Of a DNA stretch of 64,000 bases, positions 47,554 through 58,464 are shown in pieces. A program made the position numbers and the translations under genes. The number at the start of each line of letters is the position of its first letter. Positions within the stretch are counted from its first letter, which is position 1. The stretch covers positions 32,990,446 through 33,054,445 of the forward strand of contig CM034315.1 of NCBI GenBank assembly GCA_019925795.1. The letters run 5' to 3'. Origin of the DNA: Dendrobium chrysotoxum. Taxonomy: Eukaryota; Streptophyta; Magnoliopsida; Asparagales; Orchidaceae. Under the pieces are notes generated by a model. It saw only the letters and a program-made list of their open reading frames with translations, had not been told where the DNA came from and searched no databases.

Positions 47554-47923
47554 TACAGACTTCTTCATCTTACAGTGGGAGCAGAAGGAGCGTCACTTAG
47601 GGTTAGTGCAATACCCGGAGGGGAGGCTCCAGGGAGTGGACGTAGGCTAAGTTGATCGAACCACTATAAAATCTGGTGTGTTCTTTCTAATTTTTCTTTT
47701 TGTATTTACTTTTCTAATGATGATTATTTGATTGTGATTATTATTCTGTTATCATTGAATATCTTGACATCATTGTATAACTATAAAAGTTTTAAAACAT
47801 TCAAAAAAAAATTTTAAATCATTATTTTGCTTTTAAATTTTTTAAAACTACCAATTCACCCCCCCTCTTGGTTAGCCTCAGGACTAGTTCATAAGGGCTT
47901 AACATCCCTATCAAACTTTCAAG

Positions 47924-47939
47924 TGGTATCAGAGCGGGA
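47924..47939 (+). other. E4 primer binding site
   Basis: TGGTATCAGAGCGGGA, two bases after the LTR end; perfect plant initiator Met-tRNA type. Confidence 0.93.
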
Positions 47940-47977
47940 TTCAAAAATTATATTTAAAAACATTTGAATTTTGATCC

Positions 47978-49797
47978 ATGGATAACTTTGGTAATCGTAA
48001 TGCTGCTGAAGTTTATTCAATTATACGACCACCAATGTTTGATAACATACCTTTTAATTTTTGGAAAACTCGCATGTCCACTTTTCTTCAATCTATAGAT
48101 TATTGTATGTGGATGTTTGTTAAGGATGGCTATGAAGCACCTTTTAAAATGGTTAACAATATTAAAATTGAACTGCCTTTCACTGAATGGACTCTTGATG
48201 ATTGGGACATACCCCAACTGAATACCAAATGTTTGTACTATTTTTTCTGTTCACTAAAATCTGAAGATTATATGCATGTTTCTACTTGCACTACTGGTAA
48301 AGAAATCAGGAATAGATTATGCATTACTTATGAAGGTACATCTAAGGTTAAGCAATCTAGATTGAATGTCTTACTTCATGACTATGAACTCTTTCATAGA
48401 AACCTAGTGAATCAATTTCTAAAATGTATACTAGGTTCACTCAAATTATCACTTCTTTACATGCTTTAGGAAGAGAACTTACAAACTATGAAAAAGTGAA
48501 CAAAACTCTGAGATGTTTGCCTTCTCCATTTGATGCCAATATAACTGTAATTACTGAATCCAAAGATTTGAACACTTATTCTATTGATAACTTACTTGGG
48601 TCACTCATTGCTTACAAATAAGGAGTGAACCAATGATAAATAGATGCAGGTGAGAAGAAGAGGGAGAAAATTGTGGCACTGAAGGCCAATGATACTGACA
48701 CTAACTCTTCCGGATCTAATAGCGATGATATTGCCTTAATCAATAGGTAATTGAAAAGCTTTCTAAGAAAGAAACATAAGAACATTCAGAAATGGAACAA
48801 AGGTAAGAGTAGCAAAAATTTTAAAGGTTCATCTGATATTATTTTCTTTGAATGCAGGAAGCCTGGACATATAAGGGCTGATTGTCCTACACTTAAAGCT
48901 CACCCAAGCAAGGAGAAGGGTGAGGAGAAACCCAAGTTCAGGAAGGATAAGAAGAGGATTAAGAAGGCGTTCTGGGCAGATTCTGCATCCGACTCCTCTG
49001 AGACTAAAGCTGAAGAGGAGATTACAAATTTGTGTCTGATGGCTGATGATCATGCTGGTCAATCTAATCAAGAAGAGGTATGTGAGCTAACCTATAATCA
49101 ATTGCTAGATGTTTTTGAGAAAATTCATTCATCGTATAGGAAAATTAAGAAAACACATGCCAGCCTAAAATTTGATTTCATCAATTTGCAAAAAGAGCAT
49201 GTTGTTATGATTAAGGATCATTCTACACTTGATAGTAATCACATGTCCTTACTTGATGAATTTGATGAATTGAATAAAAAGAATTCTGAACTAATTATCG
49301 AGCATTATTCAATGAAAACATTGCATGTTGATTTTGAAAAAGCTTATAAAGAACTGGACACCATGACATATAACTTAGCTAGTGATGAGTATTATTGGAA
49401 GTTTGAAATTGCAAGTCTCACGAAGGAAACTGAATTTCTAAGACTGAAAATTTGTGCTTTTAAGAAAAATGAAACACCTCCTACTTTTGCACAATTTTAT
49501 GCACCTCCACCTTTTGAAGAATCTATTTCAAAATCATCAAAGCATGTTTCATACACACCTATAAGAGGCACTATCACCCACGCAGATTAGTTAATCCTTT
49601 TATGGCGTTAGATGTTTTTCTTGTGGCATGCTACGATATATCTCACACACCTATAAAGTTCACCATAGTACATATTGGGTGTGGAGACCTAAATTGTATG
49701 CTTCATAGTACACCACACATGCATTGCATTCTTCTTTTCATAAGAAGGCACCCAAACTTGATTGTGTTTCTAAATCTGACATTTGTTGATTTTGTAG
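47978..49797 (+). pseudogene. E4 gag, broken
   Basis: ATG 47978 (MDNFGNRNAAEVYSI) opens 163 codons of the Gag core (FDNIPFNFWKTRM, LCITYEGT, LLHDYELF); a one-base frameshift near 48405 moves the frame to 48424-48621, stops follow, and 48751-49590 carries the knuckle and coiled-coil half. The first knuckle reads FFECRKPGHIRADC, with its first Cys replaced by Phe. A Lys-rich segment, an acidic segment (ADSASDSSETKAEEE) and a long heptad-like region (about residues 110-240 of the last piece) follow. The second knuckle near 49610-49650 is shifted out of frame and degraded. The family protein is the particle shell. Confidence 0.88.
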
Positions 49798-52700
49798 GTG
49801 TGCTCTCACACAAGACCTCTTGAGAACATGTGGTACCTCGACTGCGGATGCTTAAGACATATGAATAGAGATGCAAATCAATTCATTTTGCTGAAGGCTA
49901 GGGCTAGAGGCAATGTTAGACTTGGAGATAACACCACCAGGAGGGTGGTAGGAGCAGGTATAATTGGTGATTCAAAAAATTTCATTATTAATAATATTTT
50001 GCTTGTAGATGGATTGAAACACAACTTGCTGAGCATCAGTCAATTTTATGATAAAGGATACAACATCAAGTTCCTGCCCACTTGCTGCATTATAAGCTTA
50101 AATGATAAAATTATTTTGCAGGGATAAAGGATCAATAATGTCTACATATTGGATTTAAGCTGCTTTAAAACTGATGTTTCAATTTGCTTAAAAACTACTA
50201 CTAATGAGACTTAGTTGTGGCACAGGAGATTATGTCATGCCAGTATGAAAACCCTTAGGAGAGTAACCCAAAAGGACTTAGTTAGAGGTGTCCCTAAGCT
50301 TAAGTTCCCTAAGGACCACCTGTGTGATGCCTGTCAATTAAGGAAGCAAGTCCACTCCTCTTTCCACTCAATGAAGGACATCAACACCTCTAGACCTTTA
50401 GAAGTCCTTCACATGGATTTATTTGGACCCATTAGCACTGTAAGATTAGGGGGAAAAGTCTATGGATTTGTGATTATTGATGATTACTCGAGGTTCACTT
50501 GGATTAAATTTTTGTCAGATAAATCTGAGTTATTTGATGAATTTAAGTCTTTCTCCACTTGGATTCAGGAGAAGTTAGGTTGTGAGATCTTGAATATTCA
50601 TAGTGATCATGGTGGAGAGTTTAAAAATGTGAGATTTGGAACATTCTATGTGGAGCAAGGGATTAGCCACAACTTTTCAACTCCTAGGACCCCTCAGTAG
50701 AATGGGGTAGCAGAAAGAAAGAACATGACCTTAGTGGAAGCCGCTAGAGCCATGCTTGCTGAGTATTCACTTCCAAAATACTTTTAGACTGAAGCGGTAA
50801 ACACTGCCTCTTATGTGCTGAATAAGGTGAATGTTAGATCAAATCTGAATAAGACACCTTATGAGATCATTAAGGGTAGAACTCCAAACCTGTCCCACCT
50901 TTATGTCTTTGGCTGTAAGGTTTTCATTCTGAATAATGGGAAATCATCCTTAGGAAAATTTGACCCCAAATCTCATGAAGGAGTGTTCTTAGGCTATTCT
51001 AGTTTGGGAAATCTTTTAGGGTGTTTAATAAGAGGACTTTGGTGGTAGATGAGACAACTCATGTGGTGTTTAATGAATCTGATCCTAAGGAGACTAGAGT
51101 TGAGGAACAAGAAGATGTAGGAGAGATTACCCAAGGAGTTGAAAATGTAAATCTGGAGGAAAGGGTAGAACCTGAAAACACTTTGCCTAGAGATTGGAGA
51201 TATTCTACGAGTCATCCTAAAGAATTAATCTTAGGAGAACCTTCTGAAGGTGTTAGAACTAGGCATAGACTTAGGAAGGAAGTAAACCATTCTGCCTTTA
51301 TCTCAATGACTGAACCCACCAACATCAATTAAGCCCTTTCTAATGAGTTTTGGATCTTAGCTATGTAAGTGAAATTGAATCAATTTGTAGGGAACGATGT
51401 TTGGGAGTTAGTAGAAAGGCCTAGGAATCAAAGTGTAGTGGGAACCAAGTACATCTTTAAGAATATAATGAATGATTCTGTTGTGGTAGTTAAGAATAAT
51501 GTTAGATTGGTGGCTAATGGGTATAATCAAATTGAAGGGATTAATTTTGAGGAGATCTTTGCCCCTATAGCTAGAATGGAAGCCATTAGGGTGCTACTAG
51601 CCTTTGCCTGTTATAAGGGATTTAAGCTGTTTTAAATGGATGTCAATAGTACCTTTTTAAATGGGGTAATAAAAGAGGACATCTTTATAGAGTAACCTCC
51701 AAGTTTTGAGAGTTTCTAATATCCAAATCATGTCTACAAATTAAGAAAGGCCTTATATGGATTGAAACAGGCACCCAGAGCTTGGTATGAGAGGCTTAGC
51801 ACATTCTTACTAGAAAGAGAGTTTGTTAAGGGGAGCGTAGACACCACCCTTTTTTATAGGAAAGTAGAAGATGATCTACTCATTGTCCAAATCAATATTA
51901 ATGATTTTTGGATCTTCTGATAAAAATTTATGTGATGATTTTTCTATGATAATGAGTAAAGAGTTTGAGATGAGTATGATGGAAGAATTATCTTACTTTT
52001 TGGGGTTTAGCATAAGGCAAATGGATGATGAAACTTTTTTGAATCAATCGAAATACACTAAGGACATCTTGAAGAAATATGAAAAGGGCAAATCTAAGCC
52101 AATCAACACTCCTATGCGTTCCACTGTTCAGTTAGATAAGGATTCAAATGAAAAATCTGTTAATCAGAAGAAGTTTAGGGGAATAATTGGATCACTGCTT
52201 TACGTGACTGCTAGCTGACCTGATATTATGTTCAGTGTTTATCTTTATGCTAGGTTTCAAGCTGATCCTAAAGAGTCCCACCTGACTGCTATTAAGAAAA
52301 TTCTTAGATATTTATTAAGGACCCCGTACCTAGGAATCTGGTACCCTAGGCACAGCACCTCTTTTGAGATTATTGGATATTTAGATTCTAATTTTATAGG
52401 ATGTAGAGTGGATAGAAAGAGCACTTTTGGAACTTGCCAATTCATAGGACAGTCTTTAGTCTCCTGGTCCAGTAGAAAATAGAAATCAGTTGCACTTTCC
52501 ACTACTGAAGCTAAGTACATTACCTTAGGAAGTTGTGTGGCCCAAGTCCTTTGGTTGAAGCAACAAGTTTTGGATTTAGGATTACCTGTTGGCACAATTT
52601 CAGTTCTATGTGTTAATACCAGTGCCATCTGTATTTCTAAGAATACCATCCAATATTCTAGAATCAAACACATTAATAAAAGGCATCATTTCATTAGGGA

Positions 52701-52839
52701 CCATGTTATAATAGGGGACATTGAGCTACATCATGTAGCAACTGAAAATCAACTGGCTGACATCTTTATTAAACTACTGGCCTTTGACTCATTCAGCATT
52801 TTGAGCACCAGATTGGGTGTGATTGACATAAATGCATGA
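49798..52839 (+). pseudogene. E4 pol: PR-INT-RT-RNase H, broken
   Basis: Open from just after TTTTGTAG; the conserved ATG is at 49828. Protease reads MWYLDCGC (active DSG changed to DCG). GAG-preINT (WHRRLCHASM, CDACQLRK) and integrase (MDLFGP, HSDHGGEF) are in 50215-50700, ending at a stop in place of the Q of the PQQNGVAERK motif. RT pieces are 51021-51635 and 51871-52218; the YVDD site near 51895 is frameshifted and reads ININD. RNase H is in 52228-52482 and 52537-52839, ending GVIDINA. More than eight stops or frameshifts. Dead copy of the same family as E5. Confidence 0.92.
49801..49828 (+). other. E4 gag-pol junction hairpin, partly decayed
   Basis: TGCTCTCAC (49801-49809), 10-base loop, TTGAGAACA (49820-49828). 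Two mismatches from the perfect stem of E1 and E5. Preceded by TGATTTTGTAG, also kept in E5. Confidence 0.65.
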
Positions 52840-54273
52840 ATCTGATGATTACTGACTTCAGATGTTTTACTATTTTCTTTATTTTGCTTTTTATTTTTAT
52901 TTGTTTGATTGTCCGTTTTACTTTAGAATTTTTCTTTTCTTGCTGATTTTAGTTGTTTGATTTGCTTATCAGATTTGATTATTTTCTGCTAATTTTCATT
53001 TGCTGGTTTTCATTTACTAATTTTGGTGTGTCTATTTTTCTTCCTTCTTATTTTGTTTACTGATTACTAGCTTCAATATCAGATCACTGCTCACTACTGC
53101 TGATAAACTAGATTTCTGACTGAGATTTTTACCTTATTTTTATTTGAAAGCTTGTAAGCAGTGATTGACTCCAATGGATCTATTAAAGGGAAGAAATATT
53201 GATGATTGTTTCTCTTCCTCTAACTCCCTTAATGGTGTATTGTTTCTTTTGGATAAAAATTTTCTTCAAAATTAAAAAGTTGGTTTTTGAAATAGAGATA
53301 TATTTTATCTTCCTACAGTAATCTATCTCATATAAATAGTGTTTTCAAAGCTTTGAATCATTGTTATATTTTTCTTAATCAAGTGATTGCACTTATCATA
53401 TAATGTATGATTTTTATTTTGTGAATTACTCTTCTTTACTGTAGAGAGTCAGTTTTATCGTCTCTTATGTCTAGAAGGTAATTTTACAGCTGAGATTCTT
53501 TAACGATTATAAAAGAAAGCAAGCTTACAAAAGATGTGCAGTGTACCAAATAAATTGAAAAAGAGGCACAAAATGAGCCCAAAGCTAAAAAGATGTGAAA
53601 TGTCGCCAAACTAAAAGATACATAAAGTACATCAAAAATCAAAAGATGCGTAAAGCGCCAAACAAATTGAAAAAGAGACACAAAATGAGCCCACAAAAAA
53701 ATAAGCTTTCTTCCATTTCAAATTTTTGAATGTCTTAGAAAAATCCGTGCGCCACTTAATACTTTCAAAGCTTGAGACAAAAAATCATGATTTCTGATTC
53801 CTTACTTTGTAATACTATTTTATCAGATATTTTTCTGGAACGTGGCTTGAAAGGATCTCTTTTGAAATCTAATTTCTTTTTTTCTAAATTAGACTTTTAT
53901 TTGAAAGAAATTTGAACCTTTAAGTTGTCCAAGGTAGGAGTTACGACAGTCAATTTTCCAACTTTTTTGGATTTCAGCATTGTCGATTTTTTTCTTGTTG
54001 GCTTTTGAATTGAAAATCAGAGAAAATTCTATTTTACTGTAGCTAATCTAAAAAAATGCCTTTTGATTTTATCCTTTTGATGTTCTCTTATGTTCTACTT
54101 GTACTGGTTTTAAATATTTCTATATATTGTTTTCCCTTTTTGAGATGTCAAAAGGGGGAGTAGTAGTTCTTGTGTTTTGGGTTAGTTCAATATTCTTGTA
54201 TTATTCACTCGTTGTTCAATTACTATTTTAGAAATTATTAACAAATGTTTGCCATCATAAAAAAGGGGGAGAT
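52840..54273 (+). other. E4 3' non-coding region: mini-hairpins and two purine tracts
   Basis: No gene. Mini-hairpin array at about 53535-53705 (GATACATAAAGTACATC, GATGCGTAAAGCGCC, GGCACAAAATGAGCCC words). Second purine tract TCAAAAGGGGGAG at 54148-54160; main tract AAAAAAGGGGGAGAT at 54259-54273 next to the LTR. Confidence 0.75.
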
Positions 54274-56148
54274 TATTGTGAATCTGGTTTCAAGGACTAT
54301 GATTTTGATGATAGCAAATATTTATGTTTCTGGTTTCCTTTTTAATCTTTCAGGTCCGCAGGATTAATTATAAGTTCAAGCCAGCCCAAGATTGAGTCAG
54401 TCTGTTTTATAATTCAGGTCCAATATACTATTTTCACCTTAATTGAGTCAAATATAATATAATTGATCCCCTAGCTAAGTAACCTTGAACACACACACTC
54501 AGGGGGAGAGTTTTAGTGAATTAGAGTTTCTGTTCATTTTTTGTTCTGAGCATCCTAAACGATATTCACATCATCCTAAGCGATCCAGTGAAAATAGAAT
54601 CCCTAATTAGGGCGACCAAGTTAAGTCAGTCTGATTAAGCAGATCATCTTGGATGATCCTCTAATCATACAGGACGATAAGCTTAAATCAAAAATTCTCA
54701 GCTGCTAGATTAAGTTAGGCAAGTTTTTATTTTTAGAGATTTGGTCTGATCATCTCAGATGATACGTGTATAATCTTGGATGATCCTTTATAATCATGCC
54801 TAAATTATTTTGGTAATTAAAGAAAGAAATTAATGTCTAATTAATACGATCATATCATCCCGGGCGATCGTAATATTATATAGAATGATACATGGAAAAT
54901 CTTAACCGTCTAGAGCAATTCAATTGGCCGAACAGAACTATCCTCTGTACGATATGCCCAGTTTTGAACTAATCATATGGGATGATAAAAATATCATCCT
55001 GAATGATCAAGTCATTTTAAATTGTAAAGCACATTTTGTGCTGTCTGATGAGCATGATGCTTAGGATGATTTTGGCTGTTTTGAACTAATCGTATAAGAC
55101 GATAGAGATATCATCTAGGATAATCAAGTCATTATGAGATCATCTAGCATAAGTTACCCTGGATAAACAGAACTATTCTCTGGATGAAATTCCTTATTTT
55201 TACTAATCATCCTGGATGATTGCAGAATTATACGGGATGATCTGAACAAACTTTTCTTCTAATCGTCCAAAGAAACCAGATCGTCTAGGCTCAAATATGA
55301 GTTTTCACATTGATCATACAGGACGATCCGTCGATCGTCCTGGATGATATTTGACGACCAGTTGAGAATTAGGGCAATTTTTGAGCCCTTCTTTAAAAGA
55401 TCTTTTTCTTCCAATAAGAAAAATCTTTTGCCACTTTCCTTTCTAGAGAAAACCTTGAGAGAGAGAGAGAGAGAGCTTAGGAGAGAGAGTGAGAAGATCT
55501 TGTGAAGTGGAGTTTGTGAGGGATTCACAAAGGTTGCTCGAAGCAAGGATCTGAGTCATCTTTTTTATTCATCATCTCTTATCTTGTCGGTGTCTCTGTG
55601 GGAGGATCGTTCGCAAGAAGATCTGGGTTCTCTGGCTACTTTAGGAGTAAGCAAAAGGAGTCCAGATTCTCTACCTGCTTCAGGAGGAAGCGAAACGAGT
55701 CTAGGTTCTCTTCCTGCTTTAGGAGGAAGCAAAAGGAGTTCAGGTTCTCTGCCTCACCGGGTTGGTGGAATGGAGTTTTTGTATAGGCTTCTCCGCCTTG
55801 CTGTGGGAGCAAAAGGAGAGTCACTTAGTGTTAGTGCAATACCCGGAGGGGAGGCTCCGGGGAGTGGATGTAGGTCAAGTTGACCGAACCACTATAAAAT
55901 TTGGTGTGTTCTTTTTAAATATTTTCTGCATTAACTTTTCTGTTGATGATTGTGTGATTATGATTATGATTCTGTTATCGTTGAATATCTGCACATCATC
56001 GCATTACTGTAAATATTTTAAAACATTTAAAAAGATTTTCTAAATCGTTATTTTGCTCTCAAATTTTTTAAAACTACCAAATCACCCCCCCTCTTTAGTT
56101 AGCCTCGGGACTAGTTCATAAGGGCTTAACATCCCTATCGAACTTTCA
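54274..56148 (+). repeat. E4 3' LTR
   Basis: 1875 bp, partner of 46068-47921. Starts TATTGTGAATCTGG, ends CTTTCA. It contains the palindrome pairs, a longer (GA)n tract (55455-55475) and the 39-bp repeats (about 55626-55785). Confidence 0.93.
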
Positions 56149-56766
56149 CTTATTGGAATTAGCTTATCCTCACTCTTTCTCTTTGCAAGGTGTTTCTTAA
56201 GATTGGGGCATTCATTTTAAAATGTCTATGTTTCCTATACCCAAAATAATTAATGTCAGAAGCAGACTTATCATTTATGTCATTTTTACCTTTGCTCCAC
56301 TTTTATTCTCGCTTTTGCTTATGCTTTAGCAGATTTTTGAATTGTCTTAACATTAATGCCATTTTCTCATTCTCATCACTTCCTAAGCAATCTTTATCTG
56401 TGTCTTTTGCATTTAGCACTATAACTCTTTCATCACCTGCATCCAAAAGTCTTTGACTTACACTTTGCTAGTAGGCAATGAGTGAGCAAATAGATTATCA
56501 ATAGAATAAGCATTCAAGTCTTTTGATTCACATATAGCAGTCACTTTGGAATCAAATTTATTAGATAGACAACGTAGAATTTTGTTGACTTTTTCTAAGT
56601 TTGAAAATTCTCTACCTGAAACATGCAATGATGTCACAATATGAGTAAACCTAGTATACATGTCTAGGATAATCTCATAAGGTTTCATTCAAAAAAGTTC
56701 ATAGTCATGCAATAATATGTTTAATCTAGATTATTTGAATTTACTACTACCTTCATATATAATGCA
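56149..56766 (-). pseudogene. EX gag, central part
   Basis: The open piece 56688-56458 reads DMYTRFTHIVTSLHVSGREF and CESKDLNAYSIDNL, the Gag core of the E4 copy. Downstream on the minus strand is a decayed knuckle region (GYRKHRHFKMNAP, all Cys lost). Upstream, LHDYELF and IYEGSSK are readable until E5 interrupts at 56766. Its C-terminal continuation lies across E4 at 46067-45940. A broken structural gene. Confidence 0.8.
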
Positions 56767-57125
56767 TGAAAGTTCGATAGGGATGTTAAGCCCTAGTGAA
56801 CTAGTCCCGAGGCTAACCAAGAGGGGGGGTGAATTGGTTATTTAAAAATTTCACGATAACTACAAAAATCTTTTCGATACTTAGTAGCGGAAACAAGTAA
56901 ACAATAACGAAAAGATCAACCAACGATATTCACCCAAGCAGTTTATATTCAAAAGTAAAATGCAAAACTGAATCAAAAAAAAGTAAACCAGATTTTATAG
57001 TGGTTCGGTCAACTTGACCTACGTCCACTCCCCGGAGCCTCCCCTCCGGGTATTGCACTAAACGAAAGTGACTCTCCTTTTGCTCCCACAGCAAGGCGGA
57101 GAAGCCTGTACAAAACACCTCCTTT

Positions 57126-57275
57126 TCACCACACGGTGAGGCAGAGAACCCGACCTCCTTTCGCTTCCTCCTGAAGCAGGCAGAGAACCTTCGAACTCCT
57201 TTTGCTTCCACCTGAAGCGGGCAGAGAACCCACGAACTCCTTTCGCTTCCTCCTGAAGCGGGCAGAGAACCCGGA
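57126..57275 (-). repeat. E5 LTR hairpin repeats, four copies
   Basis: CAGAGAACC words at 57142, 57181, 57222 and 57263 mark units of 39-41 bp. Hairpins: TCACC-ACAC-GGTGA, GCTTC-CTCCT-GAAGC, GCTTC-CACCT-GAAGC, GCTTC-CTCCT-GAAGC, all perfect. Confidence 0.85.
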
Positions 57276-57540
57276 TCTTCTTGCGAACGATCCTCCCACG
57301 AAGAACACCGACTAGACGACAGACGACGAGCGGAGAAGACGACTCTGATCCGTGCTTGGAGCAACCTTAGTGAATCCCTCACTAACTCCCCCTCACAAGA
57401 TCTCTTCTCTCTCTCCCAACTCTCTCTCTCTCTAGGATTTCTCAGGGAAGGAAGGCAGCAAAAGATTTTTCCAAATCTAGGAAAAAGTTCTTTTAAAGGA
57501 GGGCTTAAAATTTGCCCTAAATCTCAACTTGTCGGCCAAG

Positions 57541-58213
57541 ATCGTCCAGGACGATCGGTAGATCGTCCTGTACGATCAGTTCAAATTCAGCTGTTTCAGC
57601 CTGGACGATCTGGCTCTTCTGGACGATCAGTAGAAAAAGTTGTTCATATCGTCCCGTACGATCCTGCGATCGTCCGGGACGATTAGTTCAAATTGAAGGA
57701 AATCGTCCAGAAGACAGTTCGGGTCGTCCAGAGAAATCTGTGCTGGACGACCAAAAAATGACTTGATCGTCCCGTACGATAGGGTAATCGTCCGGTACGA
57801 TTAGTTCAAAAAGGCCCCAAATCGTCCTGTACATAGTTCTGGACGTACAGCTGAAATGCACAAGACGATCACGATCGTCCGGGACGATCCTGCGATCGTC
57901 CAGGACGATGTGATCGTATCAATTAAACATTAATTGCTTTCCTTAATTACCAGACTAATTTAGGCATGATTGTAGTGCATCGTCCAGGATGATACACGTA
58001 TCGTCCGGGACGATCAGACCAAAATACTTAAAATAAAACTTGCCTAACTTAATCTGGCGGCTGGAAATTTCTGATTTGAGCATATCGTCCCGTACGATCC
58101 AAAGATCGTCCAGGACGATCTGCTTAATCAGACCCTCTTAACTCAGTCGCCCTAATTAGGGTTTCTGTTTTAACTGGATCGTCCAGGACGATGCTACTAT
58201 CGTCCAGGACGAT
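57541..58213 (-). promoter_or_regulatory. E5 LTR palindrome-pair array, 14 sites in 7 pairs
   Basis: Fourteen near-perfect ATCGTCC-N-GKACGAT sites start at 57541/57562, 57648/57669, 57766/57787, 57874/57895, 57979/58000, 58084/58105 and 58178/58199: each pair exactly 21 bp apart, pairs 94-118 bp apart. Half sites lie between. 27 of the 28 possible CpGs are kept. AGTTCAAA flanks several pairs. It occupies the U3 position, upstream (element sense) of the TATA-like box. Confidence 0.9.
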
Positions 58214-58464
58214 CTGAACAAAATTTTAACAGAAACTCTAATTCACTCAATCTCTCTCCCTGAGTGTGTGTGTGCAAGGTTACTTAGCTAGGGAATCAGT
58301 TACATTACAATTGACTCAATAAAAGAAAAAATCATACATTTGACACACTTGGACCCGATCTTGAGTTGGCTTGAGTAGCTTGCGGTCTTTTGTGCCTGAA
58401 ACTGATTAGCCAAGAAAAACACACTGGAAACATGTTTGTCATCATCAAAACCAGATTTGCAACA

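Larger units (their letters stand above)
46068..47921 (+). repeat. E4 5' LTR
   Basis: 1854 bp: eight palindrome pairs (46345-47144), a TATA-like CTTTAAAAG near 47192, a (GA)n run near 47256-47268, the 39-bp hairpin repeats (47398-47553), CCCCCCCTCTTGGTTAGCC and the end CTTTCA. Confidence 0.93.
46068..56148 (+). mobile_element. Sirevirus E4, complete 10.1 kb, TSD cttat
   Basis: LTRs 46068-47921 and 54274-56148 with a perfect 5-bp target duplication CTTAT (46063-46067, 56149-56153). LTR termini are TA...CA rather than TG...CA in both copies. Internal: primer site, gag, pol, 3' structured region, two purine tracts. There is no extra 3' ORF and no internal palindrome array, unlike E1/E2. All ORFs carry stops or frameshifts. 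Inserted in sense opposite to EX, within the EX gag. Confidence 0.95.
44217..56766 (-). mobile_element. Sirevirus EX, gag-only remnant split by E4 and cut by E5
   Basis: Pieces: LTR 44217-45492, 3' internal 45493-46067, and gag 56149-56766. E4 sits between the last two, and the E4 target duplication CTTAT joins them precisely. Going upstream from the LTR, the internal sequence passes from purine tracts straight into Gag C-terminal sequence with no pol and no 3' hairpin region. Either a deletion derivative or a non-autonomous gag-only form. Confidence 0.75.
56767..58464 (-). repeat. E5 3' LTR
   Basis: 1698 bp with canonical TG...CA ends (element sense TGTTGCAAATCTGG ... CTTTCA). Contains the palindrome array 57541-58213, TTAAAAG TATA-like boxes near 57493-57510, hairpin repeats 57126-57275 and GGCTAACCAAGAGGGGGGG (plus) near its end. 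The ORF 57382-56930 crosses the hairpin repeats and has no ATG start. Confidence 0.93.

Noticed and set aside
47362..47655. 97-codon ORF with repeated GSLPASGGSERS peptide, and counterparts at 55584-55883, 57382-56930 and 34858-35178
   Set aside because: It follows the 39-bp hairpin repeat (a multiple of three) through the LTR leader. Start codons are not conserved and E1 units encode unrelated peptides, so RNA or DNA structure explains it better than a protein.
57541..58213. Regular palindromes resembling a CRISPR array
   Set aside because: Units are 15-bp palindromes in pairs with no uniform spacer length, in a plant LTR retrotransposon, and there are no cas genes.
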